This document shows positions 25,914-34,716 of a stretch of 64,000 nt of DNA, in pieces (the first letter of the stretch is position 1; every line of letters begins with the position of its first letter). The position numbers and the translations under genes are program-made. The stretch spans positions 124,001 to 188,000 of the forward strand of contig NZ_JANZLA010000006.1 in NCBI RefSeq assembly GCF_025770785.1. Reading direction: 5' to 3'. Under the pieces are notes generated by a model. That model was not told the DNA's origin. It saw only the letters and a program-made list of their open reading frames with translations, and did not search any database. This DNA comes from Cellulomonas sp. SG140. GTDB taxonomy: Bacteria; Actinomycetota; Actinomycetes; Actinomycetales; Cellulomonadaceae.

Positions 25914-26657
25914 GTGAGCTCGAGCCAGGTCCCCTCCACGGGCCACGGTGTGCCGGACCCGTCGCAGGCCGCGCACCAGGTGGCCGAGGGGCTGTCCCGG
26001 GTGGGTCAGACGGTGGCGCACCAGGTCAAGCCGCGACTGCGCGGATGGATCCACGCCGGGGTCGCACCGCTGGTGCTGGCGGCGGCGATCGTGCTCGTCG
26101 CCCTGTCGCCGACCGCCGCCGCGCGGTGGTCGAACACCGTCTTCGGCGTGTCGGCCGTGCTGCTGTTCGGCACCAGCGCGGTGTACCACCGCGGCCACTG
26201 GTCACCCCGGACGGCCGCGGTGCTGCGGCGGCTGGACCACACCAACATCTTCCTGATCATCGCCGGCACCTACACGCCGCTGGCCGTCCTGCTGCTGGAC
26301 GCCCGGACGGCACGGACCCTGCTGCTGGTCGTCTGGATCGGGGCGCTGATCGGCGTGCTCGGTCGGGTGTTCTGGCTGGGCGCACCGCGGTGGGTCTACG
26401 TGCCCATCTACCTGGCGCTCGGCTGGGTGGCCGTCGGGTTCATCCCGTCGTTCGGGCGCACCGGCGGTGCCGCCGTCGCGTGGCTGGTGATCGCCGGCGG
26501 GGTCGCGTACACGGTCGGGGGGATCGTCTACGGGATCAAGCGACCGAACCCGAGCCCCCGCTGGTTCGGGTTCCACGAGGTGTTCCACACGCTGACGGTG
26601 CTGGCGTTCGCCTGCCACTACGCGGCCGTGTCGATCGCCACCTACCGGCTGCGCTGA
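25914..26657 (+). CDS. hemolysin III family (PAQR/YqfA) membrane protein
   Basis: A seven-helix membrane protein of the hemolysin III/PAQR superfamily, 247 residues. After a 40-residue cytoplasmic leader the helices carry the superfamily Zn-site pattern: SAVYHRGHWSP after helix 2, LDHTNIFLIIAGTYTP in helix 3 and FHEVFHTLTVLAFACHY in helix 7. Relatives may act as ceramidase-like hydrolases or in membrane homeostasis; the hemolysin name comes from an early assay and should not be read as toxicity. GTG at 25914 has GAGGAG upstream. It converges on the nitrilase-family gene over a hairpin terminator. Confidence 0.92.
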   Translation: MSSSQVPSTGHGVPDPSQAAHQVAEGLSRVGQTVAHQVKPRLRGWIHAGVAPLVLAAAIVLVALSPTAAARWSNTVFGVSAVLLFGTSAVYHRGHWSPRTAAVLRRLDHTNIFLIIAGTYTPLAVLLLDARTARTLLLVVWIGALIGVLGRVFWLGAPRWVYVPIYLALGWVAVGFIPSFGRTGGAAVAWLVIAGGVAYTVGGIVYGIKRPNPSPRWFGFHEVFHTLTVLAFACHYAAVSIATYRLR

Positions 26658-26673
26658 GCGGCGGCCGGGGCGC

Positions 26674-26698
26674 CGCGCCGGAGCAGGGGGCCGGCGCG
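26674..26698. terminator. bidirectional terminator hairpin
   Basis: CGCGCCGG at 26674-26681 pairs with CCGGCGCG at 26691-26698 over a 9-nt loop, 16 bp after hemolysin III and 22 bp beyond the convergent amidase stop. Confidence 0.65.
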
Positions 26699-26720
26699 AC
26701 GAGCGTGGGTCAGGCGCGGG

Positions 26721-27548
26721 TCAGCGCGGGACGACGGCGTACCGGCGGTTGGCCAGCGACGGGTTCGCGGCGCGCACCTGGTCTAGCCGGTCGGCGTCGA
26801 GGTCCACGGTGCGCATTGCCGGCTGCTCGTCCATCTCCAGGCCCACCACACCGTCCGGGCCGACGACGATCGACCGGCCGACCACACCCCTGCCGGCCTG
26901 GCCCACCGCCACCACCGCGCAGGTGTTCTCGATCGCCCGGGCGATCGCCAGCGCGCGCCAGTGCATCGCCTTGAGCGCCCCGTCGGCCCATGCCGCGGGC
27001 ACCACGAGCACGTTCGCCCCCGCGTCCACCAACCGCCGGGCCGACTCGGGGAACCGCAGGTCGTAGCAGGTCAGCACCCCGAACCGAAGCCCGTGCAGCG
27101 GCAGCACCAGGGGCGTCGCACCGGCCGGACCGGCCTCCAGCACGTCGGACTCCCGCGCGCCGAACGCGTCGTACAGGTGCACCTTCCGGTACGCGCCGAC
27201 CAGCTCGCCCGCACCGTCCACGGCGACCACCGCGTTGACGGCGCGCCTCGGGTCGGCCGCCGGCAGCAGGCTCCCGGCGATCACGGCGACACCGGTCCGC
27301 GCCGCCTGCTCGCGCAGCAGGGTGACGAACGGTCCGTCGAGCGGCTCGGCGAGGTCGACGGCCACCGCTCGAGGGTCGAACGCGCTGGTGTACTCAGGCA
27401 GCACCAGCACGTCGGCCCGGGCGTAGGAGGCCGTGCGGAACGCGTCGCGGACCGCCTCGCGGTTCGCCGCCCGGTCGGTTCCGGTGCTCAGCTGACCGAG
27501 CGTCACCCGCACCGCGGGACGCTCCGGCGGGACGGGACGGTCGGCCAT
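26721..27548 (-). CDS. carbon-nitrogen hydrolase (nitrilase superfamily amidase)
   Basis: A cytosolic amidase of 275 residues with the Glu-Lys-Cys triad: Glu in VLVLPEYTSAF, Lys in YRKVHLYDAFG and Cys in LTCYDLRFPE. The sequence resembles omega-amidase/Nit-type enzymes, including those that repair deaminated glutathione, but a small-amide or nitrile substrate cannot be assigned. In this mycothiol organism a metabolite-repair or detoxification role near mca is attractive but inferred. The ATG at 27548 lies 60 bp beyond the stop of the small membrane protein gene on the same strand, so it may be the third gene of the mca transcript. Confidence 0.9.
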   Translation of the reverse strand: MADRPVPPERPAVRVTLGQLSTGTDRAANREAVRDAFRTASYARADVLVLPEYTSAFDPRAVAVDLAEPLDGPFVTLLREQAARTGVAVIAGSLLPAADPRRAVNAVVAVDGAGELVGAYRKVHLYDAFGARESDVLEAGPAGATPLVLPLHGLRFGVLTCYDLRFPESARRLVDAGANVLVVPAAWADGALKAMHWRALAIARAIENTCAVVAVGQAGRGVVGRSIVVGPDGVVGLEMDEQPAMRTVDLDADRLDQVRAANPSLANRRYAVVPR

Positions 27549-27608
27549 GCGAACCTCCTGTGCGGGGTGGGCCGTGCGTGCTGAGGGGTGCGGTACGCGA
27601 CGGTTGCG

Positions 27609-27950
27609 TCAGCCGGCGCGCGGCGGGGTGCCGTGGCCGGTCGGTCCGGCGCTCGGCGCGTCGGTGCGGTGCTCCGTCGGCTCGGCGACCGGCGCGGCCG
27701 GCGGGCCACCGGGGACGGGCGTCGTGCCCGGCGCATCGAGGCGGGTGCTGTTGCGCTCCATCCGCCGCATGCCGCGCACCAACGAGATCGCCAGGCCGAT
27801 CACCACCACCGCGAGCGCGAAGGTGAACAGGAACCCCGCCAGCCCCGGTGTGCCGCCGCCCACCGGGTTGTCGTCCAGGTTGCCGACCGGTCCGGGCGCC
27901 GGCGTCGCGGCGGCCACCACCCACACCGCCAGTCCCGTCACCGCGCTCAT
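27609..27950 (-). CDS. small membrane protein coupled to mca
   Basis: A 113-residue protein of unknown function. An N-terminal hydrophobic segment (SAVTGLAVWVVAAATPAPGP) may be a signal peptide or first helix; a second helix (GFLFTFALAVVVIGLAISLV) is followed by a basic RGMRRMERN stop-transfer and a Pro/Gly-rich cytoplasmic tail. Its ATG overlaps the mca stop as ATGA (27947-27950), so translation is coupled. From memory a comparable small gene follows mca in mycobacteria (Rv1083), which supports its reality. It may anchor or partner Mca at the membrane; that is inference only. Confidence 0.75.
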   Translation of the reverse strand: MSAVTGLAVWVVAAATPAPGPVGNLDDNPVGGGTPGLAGFLFTFALAVVVIGLAISLVRGMRRMERNSTRLDAPGTTPVPGGPPAAPVAEPTEHRTDAPSAGPTGHGTPPRAG

Positions 27951-28834
27951 CGGCCCTCCACCATCCCTCGCACGCCCGCGAACAGGTCGTCCTCGGGCAG
28001 CTCGACCGGGACGCGCGTCTCGGCGAGCTCGAACTCCTCCCAGGGCCACACGCGGCGCTCCAGGTCGCGGGGGGCGGCGAAGAACCACCCCTCGGGGTCG
28101 ATCTGAGTCGCGTGCGCGCGCAAGGCCGCGTCGCGGCGGTCGAACCAGTCGGCGCAGGCGATGCGGGTGGTCACGGGCCGCTCCGGGATCTCGCGTGCCG
28201 CACGGGAGTCGATCCAGTCACCGAAGGGGCTGGACAGCCCCTCGGCCGTCAGCGCGTCGTGCACGGCCCGCATTCGGGACAGCGAGAAGCCGTGGTCGTA
28301 GTAGAGCTTCAGCGGCGCCCACGGCAGGCCGGTGCCGCGGTAGCGCTCTGGGTCGGCGGCGGCCGCGAACGCCTCCACGCTGACCCGGTGGCACATCACG
28401 TGGTCCGGGTGGGGGTAGCCGCCGGTCTCGTCGTACGTGGTCATCACGTGCGGCCGGAACTCGCGCACCAGGGCGACCAGCGGTGCCGCGGCGACCTCGA
28501 GCGGCTGCAGCGCGAAGCAGCCCTCCGGCAGCGGCGGCAGCGGGTCGCCCTCCGGCAGACCGGAGTCGACGAAGCCGAGCCACGTCTGCCGGATGCCGAG
28601 CGCGGCCGCCGCGGCGGCCATCTCCTCGCGGCGCACCGCGCGCATCTCGTCGAGATCGGTGATCTCGCGGCCGTAGCGGGGGTTCAGCACGTCGCCGCGC
28701 TCGCCGCCCGTGCAGCTGACGACGAGCACGTCCACGCCCTCGTCCACGTAGCGCGCCAGCGTCGCGGCGCCCTTGCTGGACTCGTCGTCGGGGTGCGCGT
28801 GCACCGCCATCAGCCGCAGTCGCTCGTCGGCCAC
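27947..28834 (-). CDS. mca: mycothiol S-conjugate amidase
   Basis: A zinc-dependent LmbE-like amidase that cleaves mycothiol S-conjugates into a mercapturic acid, which is exported, and GlcN-Ins, which is recycled. Length is 295 residues. The metal site is visible in AVHAHPDDESSKGAATLA and HPDHVMCHR; the SSKGAAT loop and TYDETGGYPHPDH favour Mca over the biosynthetic deacetylase MshB. The GTG at 28834 follows GGGGAGG. The gene is divergent from the DUF4307 gene and coupled to a small membrane protein gene. It marks the organism as a mycothiol-producing actinobacterium. Confidence 0.95.
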   Translation of the reverse strand: MADERLRLMAVHAHPDDESSKGAATLARYVDEGVDVLVVSCTGGERGDVLNPRYGREITDLDEMRAVRREEMAAAAAALGIRQTWLGFVDSGLPEGDPLPPLPEGCFALQPLEVAAAPLVALVREFRPHVMTTYDETGGYPHPDHVMCHRVSVEAFAAAADPERYRGTGLPWAPLKLYYDHGFSLSRMRAVHDALTAEGLSSPFGDWIDSRAAREIPERPVTTRIACADWFDRRDAALRAHATQIDPEGWFFAAPRDLERRVWPWEEFELAETRVPVELPEDDLFAGVRGMVEGR

Positions 28835-29016
28835 CGGACCTCCCCTGCTCGCTGCGTACCGCGTCCCGGGAGCCCGGGGCGCTGCGTCCCTGCTGCCGCG
28901 GACGCCGCCGGGCCGAGCCCGACGAGTGACAATGATCGCGCACGTCGCCCCGCCACCCGCCGACCGTCGTCCGGAACGACGGCGCACAGCACCCCGACCA
29001 CCGCAGGAGCCGCCCC

Positions 29017-29424
29017 GTGACCACGGTCCCGACCCGCCCGCCGGCGGGCCGCTACGGCCCCGAGCCGACCACGGGCCGACGCCTGTGGGCACGCATCGGC
29101 CTCGCGGCGCTCCTCGTGGCGACCCTCGGCGTCCTCGCGTGGCTCGGCTGGGGCGTGTTCCGCGACCCCGTGCAGTGGCGTGACGTGGGGTTCCACGTGG
29201 ACGGCGCCTCGTCGATAGCGGTGACGTTCGACGTCACCAAGGCCCCCACGGCCACCGTCAGCTGCCGCGTGGTGGGGCTGTCGAAGTCGTTCGGGCACGT
29301 CGGCGTGAAGGACGTGACGGTGGGACCGGCCAGCGCGCGGACAGTGCGCGTCACGGTGACCGTGCCGACCGCCGAGGCGGCGGTCAGCGGCACGGTCACC
29401 GGGTGCGACGTCGTGACGTCCTGA
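29017..29424 (+). CDS. DUF4307 family membrane protein
   Basis: A 135-residue actinobacterial protein with one membrane helix (LAALLVATLGVLAWLGWGVF, about residues 29-48) and an extracytoplasmic beta-rich domain that contains two cysteines (TVSCRVV, VTGCDVV), probably disulfide-bonded. Function is unknown. From memory the family sits between mca and greA in many actinobacteria (Rv1081c in M. tuberculosis), as here. The GTG at 29017 is preceded by CAGGAG. It converges on greA. Confidence 0.85.
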   Translation: MTTVPTRPPAGRYGPEPTTGRRLWARIGLAALLVATLGVLAWLGWGVFRDPVQWRDVGFHVDGASSIAVTFDVTKAPTATVSCRVVGLSKSFGHVGVKDVTVGPASARTVRVTVTVPTAEAAVSGTVTGCDVVTS

Positions 29425-29438
29425 CAGCTTCCCCGGGA

Positions 29439-29456
29439 GGAGCCTGCAGGGGCTCC
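29439..29456. terminator. hairpin between DUF4307 gene and greA
   Basis: GGAGCC at 29439-29444 pairs with GGCTCC at 29451-29456 over a 6-nt loop; outer CCCGG and GCGGG can extend it imperfectly. It separates convergent genes. Confidence 0.5.
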
Positions 29457-29477
29457 GCGGGACACCGGTCCCGGACG

Positions 29478-29957
29478 TCAGAACGGACGCGCCGCGACGA
29501 TCTCCACGTTGATGTCGCGGCCGTTCGGTGCGGTGTAGGACGTGGTGTCGCCCACCTTGCGGCCGTTGATCGCGGCACCCAGAGGTGACGTCGGCGAGAA
29601 GACGTCGATGTCCGCGCTGCCGGCGATCTCGCGGGAGCCGAGCAGGAAGGTCATCTCGTCGCCGGCGACACTGGCCGTCACCAGCATCCCGGGCTCCACC
29701 ACGCCGTCGTCCGCCGGCGTGCCGATGTGCACGTTGGCCAGCTTCGCCTTCAGCTCGCGGATGCGAGCCTCCTGCTTGGCCTGCTCCTCACGCGCGGCGT
29801 GGTAGCCGCCGTTCTCCTTGAGGTCGCCCTCGTCGCGCGCCTTGGCGATCTTGTCGACGATGTCGCGGCGCCCCTCGCCCTCGAGGTGGGCGAGCTCGGC
29901 CGTGAGCCGGTCGTAGGCCTCCTGCGTCAGCCACGTGGCCTCGGTCGTCTCGGTCAC
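29478..29957 (-). CDS. greA: transcription elongation factor GreA
   Basis: Rescues backtracked RNA polymerase by stimulating transcript cleavage. The 159-residue protein has the N-terminal coiled-coil antenna (LTQEAYDRLTAELAHLEGEG, then the acidic tip GDLKENGGYHAAREEQ) and a C-terminal FKBP-like domain (SPLGAAINGRKVGDTT). I chose GTG at 29957 because GGAAGGAG lies 6-13 nt upstream; an ATG at 29981 would place this site inside the gene. A perfect palindrome lies about 55-75 bp upstream. No adjacent gene is in its operon. Confidence 0.96.
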   Translation of the reverse strand: MTETTEATWLTQEAYDRLTAELAHLEGEGRRDIVDKIAKARDEGDLKENGGYHAAREEQAKQEARIRELKAKLANVHIGTPADDGVVEPGMLVTASVAGDEMTFLLGSREIAGSADIDVFSPTSPLGAAINGRKVGDTTSYTAPNGRDINVEIVAARPF

Positions 29958-30011
29958 GATCGCTCCTTCCATGCAGTTCACGTGCGTCCTCGTCGGGCGT
30001 ACCGGTCGGCG

Positions 30012-30031
30012 AGCGGGGTGGTGACCCCGCT
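30012..30031. promoter_or_regulatory. perfect palindrome upstream of greA
   Basis: AGCGGGGT at 30012-30019 and ACCCCGCT at 30024-30031 flank GGTG. It could be an operator or a stable hairpin in the greA leader. The rest of the 257-bp gap 29958-30214 shows no gene. Confidence 0.4.
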
Positions 30032-30214
30032 GACACCTGCTCGGGCACGGCGCGACGACGGACGCGACGGTCGGGGTGCCGCCCCGGCGATCGGCGGACG
30101 ACGACGACCCGGAGCCGGTGTGCGACGGGCCGCCGGTCCCCTCGCGGGGTCGGCGTAAACGGCCATCCTACCCGGCGAACCCGGAAGGGCCCGGTGAGCC
30201 GGTTCCGAGCCGGT

Positions 30215-31054
30215 TCAGTCGAGAGCGACCGTGCCATGGACGCCGAGCACAGTGTCGCCGCCCACCCACACCTGCTCGCCGTCCCGCTCGACCCGGACCA
30301 GCCCGCGCCGGCCGAGCACCGTCCCCTGCCGGATGGTGAAACGCGCTGGGACCAGCCCGGCCGACGTGAGCCACTGCCCGAGCCCGGCGGCGAGGCTGCC
30401 GGTCACCGGGTCCTCCTGCACGCCGACGCCGGGATGGAAGGCGCGGACCTCGACGTCCGCCGGTCCACCGGCAGGGTGCGGGGCGACCAGGCCGACCGCC
30501 TGGTCACCGATCAGGTCCCGGTCCGCCCGGGCGTCGAGCACGTCCTGCGCGGTGGTCAGCAGCAGCGCCGCCCAGCCCGGACCGTTGTCCACCCACTGCG
30601 CGGCCCGCACCCGGTCCGCCGGGACGCCGACCGCCCTGGTCAGCCGCTCACGGGTCGCGTCGTCCACCGGTCCGCTGCGCCGCAGCGGCGGTGCCGCGAA
30701 CGCCGCCCGGCCCGGCACCGTCTCGTCGAGCCGGATCAGCACGAGTCCCACCGCGCACTCCTGCACCACCGTGCCGGGGGTCGCGGGGACGCCACCGGCC
30801 GCGAGCCACGCCCGGGCGGAACCGAGGGTCGGGTGTCCGGCGAACGGCAGCTCACCACCGGGGGTGAAGACGCGCAGGCGGTAGTCGGCACCGGCCTGGG
30901 TGGGCGGGAGCAGGAACGTCGTCTCGGACAGGTTGGTCCACCGGGCGAACGCCTGCATGGCGGACTCGTCCAGGCCGGCGGCGTCGTGCACCACCGCGAC
31001 CGGGTTGCCGAGGGTGAGGGTGTCGGTGAACACGTCGACCTGGCTGAAGCGCAC
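30215..31054 (-). CDS. PhzF family isomerase/epimerase-like protein
   Basis: A 279-residue protein with the diaminopimelate-epimerase-like double fold. The N-terminal QVDVFTDTLTLGNPVAVV and the conserved FTPGGELPFAGHPTLGSA are PhzF hallmarks, with the motif Glu within GGELPFAGHP; GVQEDPVTGSLAAGLGQWL is the second conserved block. PhzF isomerises trans-2,3-dihydro-3-hydroxyanthranilate in phenazine synthesis, but most chromosomal homologues have no phenazine genes and unknown substrates, as here. The start is GTG at 31054 and ilvA ends 33 bp upstream on the same strand. It could be cotranscribed with metB-ilvA. Confidence 0.9.
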   Translation of the reverse strand: MRFSQVDVFTDTLTLGNPVAVVHDAAGLDESAMQAFARWTNLSETTFLLPPTQAGADYRLRVFTPGGELPFAGHPTLGSARAWLAAGGVPATPGTVVQECAVGLVLIRLDETVPGRAAFAAPPLRRSGPVDDATRERLTRAVGVPADRVRAAQWVDNGPGWAALLLTTAQDVLDARADRDLIGDQAVGLVAPHPAGGPADVEVRAFHPGVGVQEDPVTGSLAAGLGQWLTSAGLVPARFTIRQGTVLGRRGLVRVERDGEQVWVGGDTVLGVHGTVALD

Positions 31055-31087
31055 GGGCGTCTCCTCGCGGCGGTGTGAACCGGTGGG

Positions 31088-32290
31088 TCAGTCGGACAGG
31101 CGGTAGCCGGTGTCGCGCAGGCGGCGCACCAGCTGGGTGCAGTGCTCGGGCCCCTTGGTCTCGACGTGGACCTCGATCGCGACCTCGTCGAACGCGAGGT
31201 CGCCGCCCGTGCGCGCGTGCGCGACGTCGATCACGTTGCCGCCCAGGGCCGCGACGTCACGGAGCACGCCCGCGAGCGCGCCGGGGGTGTCGGAGATGCG
31301 GATGCGCAGCTGCAGGAAGCGGCCTGCCGAGGCGAGGCCGTGCCGGACCACCCGCATCAGCACCAACGGGTCGATGTTACCGCCGGAGAGCACGGCCACC
31401 ACGGGCCCACGCCCGGCGAAGTCGCCACCCGCCGCCATCAGGGCCGCCACGGACGCCGCACCGGACGGCTCGACGATCAGCTTGGCGCGCTCCGCCACCA
31501 GTAGGAGGGCCCGCGACAGGTCCTCCTCCGAGACGGTGCGGACGGGCACGTGGTGGGTGGACAGCACCTCGAACGGGACCGCGCCCGGCATCCCGATGGC
31601 GATGCCGTCGGCCATCGTGCGCAGCTCCGGCGCCTTGACCGGGTGTCCCGCGGCGAGCGACGCCGGGTAGGCGGCGGCGCGAGCGGCCTGGACACCGATG
31701 ACGTGCACGTCCGGCCGCTCGTCGAGAGCAGCGGCGATGCCGGCGGCCAGGCCGCCGCCGCCGACCGGCACGACGATGGTCCGCACGTCCGGCACCTGCT
31801 CGAGGATCTCGAGCCCGATGGTGCCCTGACCGGCGTCGATGTCCGGGTGGTCGAACGGGTGGATCAGCACGGCTCCGGTCGCGTCGGCGTGCGCGTGCGC
31901 GTGGGTCAGCGCCTCGTCGACGCTCGCACCGACCAGCTCCACGTGCGCGCCGTACTGCCGGGTCGCGGCGATCTTGGGCAGCGCCGCGTCGACGGGCATG
32001 AAGACGACCGCCTTGATCCCCAGCAGCGAGGCGGCGAGTGCGACGCCCTGGGCGTGGTTGCCGGCACTGGCGGCGACGACACCGCGGGCCTTCTCGTCGT
32101 CGGACAGGCGCGACATCCGGGTGTACGCGCCGCGGATCTTGAAGGAGCCGGCGCGCTGCAGGTTCTCGCACTTGAGCCAGACGTCGGTGCCTGCGATCGC
32201 CGTCAGCGCGCGGCTGTACTGGACCGGGGTGCGGTCGGCGACCCCCTCGAGCAGCCGGGCGGCGGCGCGGACGTCGGCCGGCCCGATCAC
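31088..32290 (-). CDS. ilvA: threonine ammonia-lyase with C-terminal ACT domain
   Basis: A PLP enzyme that converts threonine to 2-oxobutanoate, the first step toward isoleucine. Of 400 residues, about 1-310 are the fold-type II catalytic domain (PLP Lys in [24 protein letters not shown], phosphate loop [11 protein letters not shown]) and about 325-400 an ACT regulatory domain ([18 protein letters not shown]). The single short ACT domain resembles the TdcB/IlvA intermediate form, so control by isoleucine or valine is likely but not shown. The GTG at 32290 overlaps the metB stop in GTGA. The pairing links methionine and isoleucine synthesis from the threonine/homoserine branch. Confidence 0.94.
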   Translation of the reverse strand: MIGPADVRAAARLLEGVADRTPVQYSRALTAIAGTDVWLKCENLQRAGSFKIRGAYTRMSRLSDDEKARGVVAASAGNHAQGVALAASLLGIKAVVFMPVDAALPKIAATRQYGAHVELVGASVDEALTHAHAHADATGAVLIHPFDHPDIDAGQGTIGLEILEQVPDVRTIVVPVGGGGLAAGIAAALDERPDVHVIGVQAARAAAYPASLAAGHPVKAPELRTMADGIAIGMPGAVPFEVLSTHHVPVRTVSEEDLSRALLLVAERAKLIVEPSGAASVAALMAAGGDFAGRGPVVAVLSGGNIDPLVLMRVVRHGLASAGRFLQLRIRISDTPGALAGVLRDVAALGGNVIDVAHARTGGDLAFDEVAIEVHVETKGPEHCTQLVRRLRDTGYRLSD

Positions 32291-33498
32291 CGCCCCACGC
32301 CCGCAGCGTCGAGCGCCTGCGCCAGGTCCGCCAGCAGGTCGTCCACGTCCTCGATGCCGACCGACAGCCGGACCAGGTCGTCGGGCACCTCCAGCGCGGT
32401 ACCCGCCACCGACCCGTGCGTCATCCGAGCCGGATGCTCGACCAGCGACTCGACCCCGCCCAGCGACTCGGCGAGCGTGAACAGCTGCGCGGCGCCGCAC
32501 ACCGCGACGGCGCTGTCGGCCGAGCCGGTGCGGAACGACACCATGCCGCCGAACCCGCGCATCTGCCGGGCGGCGACCTCGTGCCCGGGGTGGCTCTCCA
32601 ACCCGGGGTACAGCACCTGCGTGACACCGGTTCGTCGCTCCAGGAACGCCGCCACCGCGCCGGCGTTGGCCAGGTGCCGGTCCATCCGCACCGCCAGGGT
32701 GCGCAGCCCGCGCAGCGTCAGCCACGCGTCGAACGGCCCGGCGACCGCCCCGGACGAGTTCTGGTGGAACGCCACGGCGTCGCGCACGTTCGTCGTCCCC
32801 GTCGGACCCTCCAGGCCCACCGGCAGCTGCGCACCGTCGGCCACCACCAGCGCACCGCCCACCACGTCCGAGTGCCCGCCGATGTACTTGGTGGTCGAGT
32901 GCACGACGACGTCCGCACCCAGTGCGATCGGCTGCTGCAGGTAGGGCGTCGCGAACGTGTTGTCCACTGCCAGCAGCGCACCGGCCGCTCGTGCGTGCGC
33001 CGCGATCGCGGCGATGTCGGCGATGCCGAGCAGCGGGTTGGTCGGCGTCTCGACCCACACCAGCTTGGTGCGGCCGGGCTGGATCGCGTCGAGCACGGCA
33101 TCGGGGTTCGACAGGTCGACCGGCGTGTGCTCGATCCCCCACGGCCCGAACACGCGCGCGACCAGGCGGTACGTGCCGCCGTAGGCGTCGTTGGGGACGA
33201 TCACGTGGTCGCCGGGACGCAGCACGGCGCGCAGCAGCGTGTCCTCCGCGGCGAGGCCCGACGAGAACGCGAAGCCGGCGGCGCCACCCTCGACGGCCGC
33301 GAGCGCCGCCTCGAGCGCCGCACGCGTCGGGTTGCCGGACCGGGAGTACTCCCAGCCGCCGCGCAGCCCGCCGACGCCGTCCTGCTTGTAGGTGGACACC
33401 TGGTAGATGGGCGGGACCACCGCACCGGTGGCGGGGTCGGCCTCCTGACCCGCATGGATGGCGCGGGTGGCGAAGCCCTGGGTCTGCTCGTCGGTCAC
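32287..33498 (-). CDS. metB: cystathionine gamma-synthase (Cys/Met metabolism PLP enzyme)
   Basis: A 403-residue fold-type I PLP enzyme. The PLP lysine is in [15 protein letters not shown]; the tetramer Tyr-Arg pair is in [25 protein letters not shown] and the C-terminal [19 protein letters not shown] are typical of actinobacterial MetB. It joins O-succinyl- or O-acetylhomoserine with cysteine to form cystathionine; a gamma-lyase activity cannot be excluded. GTG at 33498; msrA starts divergently 126 bp away. It is coupled to ilvA, and cbs lies 7 kb away in the window, so forward and reverse transsulfuration may both be present. Confidence 0.92.
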   Translation of the reverse strand: MTDEQTQGFATRAIHAGQEADPATGAVVPPIYQVSTYKQDGVGGLRGGWEYSRSGNPTRAALEAALAAVEGGAAGFAFSSGLAAEDTLLRAVLRPGDHVIVPNDAYGGTYRLVARVFGPWGIEHTPVDLSNPDAVLDAIQPGRTKLVWVETPTNPLLGIADIAAIAAHARAAGALLAVDNTFATPYLQQPIALGADVVVHSTTKYIGGHSDVVGGALVVADGAQLPVGLEGPTGTTNVRDAVAFHQNSSGAVAGPFDAWLTLRGLRTLAVRMDRHLANAGAVAAFLERRTGVTQVLYPGLESHPGHEVAARQMRGFGGMVSFRTGSADSAVAVCGAAQLFTLAESLGGVESLVEHPARMTHGSVAGTALEVPDDLVRLSVGIEDVDDLLADLAQALDAAGVGR

Positions 33499-33624
33499 GG
33501 GGCTCAGGCTAGGCCGTCGGACCGACGCAGCCCCAGCACCGTCGGCCCGGCTGCCGGACGCCGTGCGAGCGCGCGGAACACCCGGGTGCGGGGGCCGGTT
33601 GAACGGGCTGGAAAGGAGCGAGAC

Positions 33625-34293
33625 ATGAGCTGGCTGTTCGGATCCGCGCTGCGCACGACGATGGTGGAGCGTGCCGACGCGCTGCCGGGCCGGGAGTCCC
33701 CCGCGTTCGAGGTCCCGACGACCCACACGGTGCTCGGCACCCCGCTCGCCGGCCCCTGGCCGGACGGCACGCGGGTGCTGTACCTCGCGTCGGGCTGCTT
33801 CTGGGGCGCCGAGAAGGCCGCCTGGCAGCTGCCGGGCGTGGTGACCACCGCGGTCGGGTACATGGGCGGGTACACCCCCAACCCGACGTACGAGGAGGTG
33901 TGCACCGGCCGCACCGGGCACGCCGAGACGGTGCTGGTCGCCTACGACCCGACGAAGCTGAGCGACGTGGACCTGCTGCGGCACTTCTGGGAGGAGCACG
34001 ACCCCACGCAGGGCTTCCGGCAGGGCAACGACGTCGGCACCCAGTACCGGTCGGCCGTCTACACCACGACGCCCGAGCAGCAGGCGGCGGCGCTGGCGAC
34101 GCGCACGGAGTTCGCGCCGCGGCTGCGGGCGAACGGGTACGGCGACATCACGACGGAGATCCGGCCGGCCGCCGACGCCGGGCCGTTCTTCTACGCCGAG
34201 GGGTACCACCAGCAGTACCTGGACAAGAACCCCGCCGGGTACTGCCCGATCAACTCGACCGGGGTGGCCTGCCCGATCCCGACGGGCGCCTGA
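33625..34293 (+). CDS. msrA: peptide-methionine (S)-S-oxide reductase MsrA
   Basis: Repairs methionine-S-sulfoxide in oxidised proteins. The 222-residue protein has the catalytic Cys in [10 protein letters not shown], the conserved [24 protein letters not shown] segment ([15 protein letters not shown]), [20 protein letters not shown] and [12 protein letters not shown]. The C-terminal [16 protein letters not shown] contains two cysteines that can act as resolving residues for thioredoxin or mycoredoxin. ATG at 33625 has GAAAGGAG upstream. It is divergent from metB, a fitting neighbour in methionine metabolism. Confidence 0.96.
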   Translation: MSWLFGSALRTTMVERADALPGRESPAFEVPTTHTVLGTPLAGPWPDGTRVLYLASGCFWGAEKAAWQLPGVVTTAVGYMGGYTPNPTYEEVCTGRTGHAETVLVAYDPTKLSDVDLLRHFWEEHDPTQGFRQGNDVGTQYRSAVYTTTPEQQAAALATRTEFAPRLRANGYGDITTEIRPAADAGPFFYAEGYHQQYLDKNPAGYCPINSTGVACPIPTGA

Positions 34294-34299
34294 CCGGAC

Positions 34300-34334
34300 G
34301 CCGGTCGTCCTTTGCCGATGCGGGGACGACCGGC
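34300..34334. terminator. terminator hairpin after msrA
   Basis: GCCGGTCGTCC at 34300-34310 pairs perfectly with GGACGACCGGC at 34324-34334 (11-bp stem, 13-nt loop), 6 bp after the msrA stop. Confidence 0.8.
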
Positions 34335-34403
34335 CCTGCAGAGCGCTGGCGTACCCGTCAGTGCTCATGCGCCTGGTCCGAGACGGCCCCCGCAAGCAGC
34401 ACG

Positions 34404-34622
34404 TCAGCTGCGACCCTCGAACCAGGTTGGCAAGCCTGCGGGGTCGAAGGCGCGTGCTGGGCAACAAGGGTCACCGCACGCGACGTCAGGTGCGCTCCTG
34501 TGCTCGAACTCGAAGTGAAAGCACGACCAGTGCATGCACTCGAACGCCTCGTAGTCGGCCCGGTCTCCGACGACGGCTCGGTGGCAGCGTTGACATTCCA
34601 TGGACGCGGAGTCGTCGCTCAC
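34404..34622 (-). CDS. Cys/His-rich small protein, unknown function
   Basis: A 72-residue protein from GTG at 34622 (65 residues from the ATG at 34601). From that ATG, cysteines lie at 3, 6, 22, 27, 42, 46 and 47, with His at 7, 24, 29 and 34: CQRCH, ECMHWSCFH, ACGDPCCPA. The pairing suggests two metal or zinc-ribbon sites. I recognise no named family. The frame is free of stops, and the Cys spacing is too ordered for an antisense shadow, but there is no strong ribosome binding site. Local GC is lower than in neighbours, and a second orphan starts divergently 94 bp away. Confidence 0.55.
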   Translation of the reverse strand: MSDDSASMECQRCHRAVVGDRADYEAFECMHWSCFHFEFEHRSAPDVACGDPCCPARAFDPAGLPTWFEGRS

Positions 34623-34716
34623 ACGCAGATGATGCGCGCGTCGCGGGTCGTTCGTCGCTGGCCTGCTCGTCTGCCTGGGTCCTCCTGGTCCAGCACCAGC
34701 TGAGTACGCTCCGGCC

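Noticed and set aside
25914..26657. Hemolysin as a virulence toxin
   Set aside because: The hemolysin III/PAQR family is widespread in harmless bacteria; the name reflects an early assay, and the protein is a seven-helix membrane protein with a metal-site pattern.
30215..31054. Phenazine biosynthesis cluster signalled by PhzF
   Set aside because: No phzB, phzD, phzE or phzG homologue lies near; solitary PhzF-like proteins are common and of unknown role.
33499..33624. SAM or other methionine riboswitch before metB or msrA
   Set aside because: The divergent gap is only 126 bp and shows none of the conserved helices or terminator of a SAM riboswitch.
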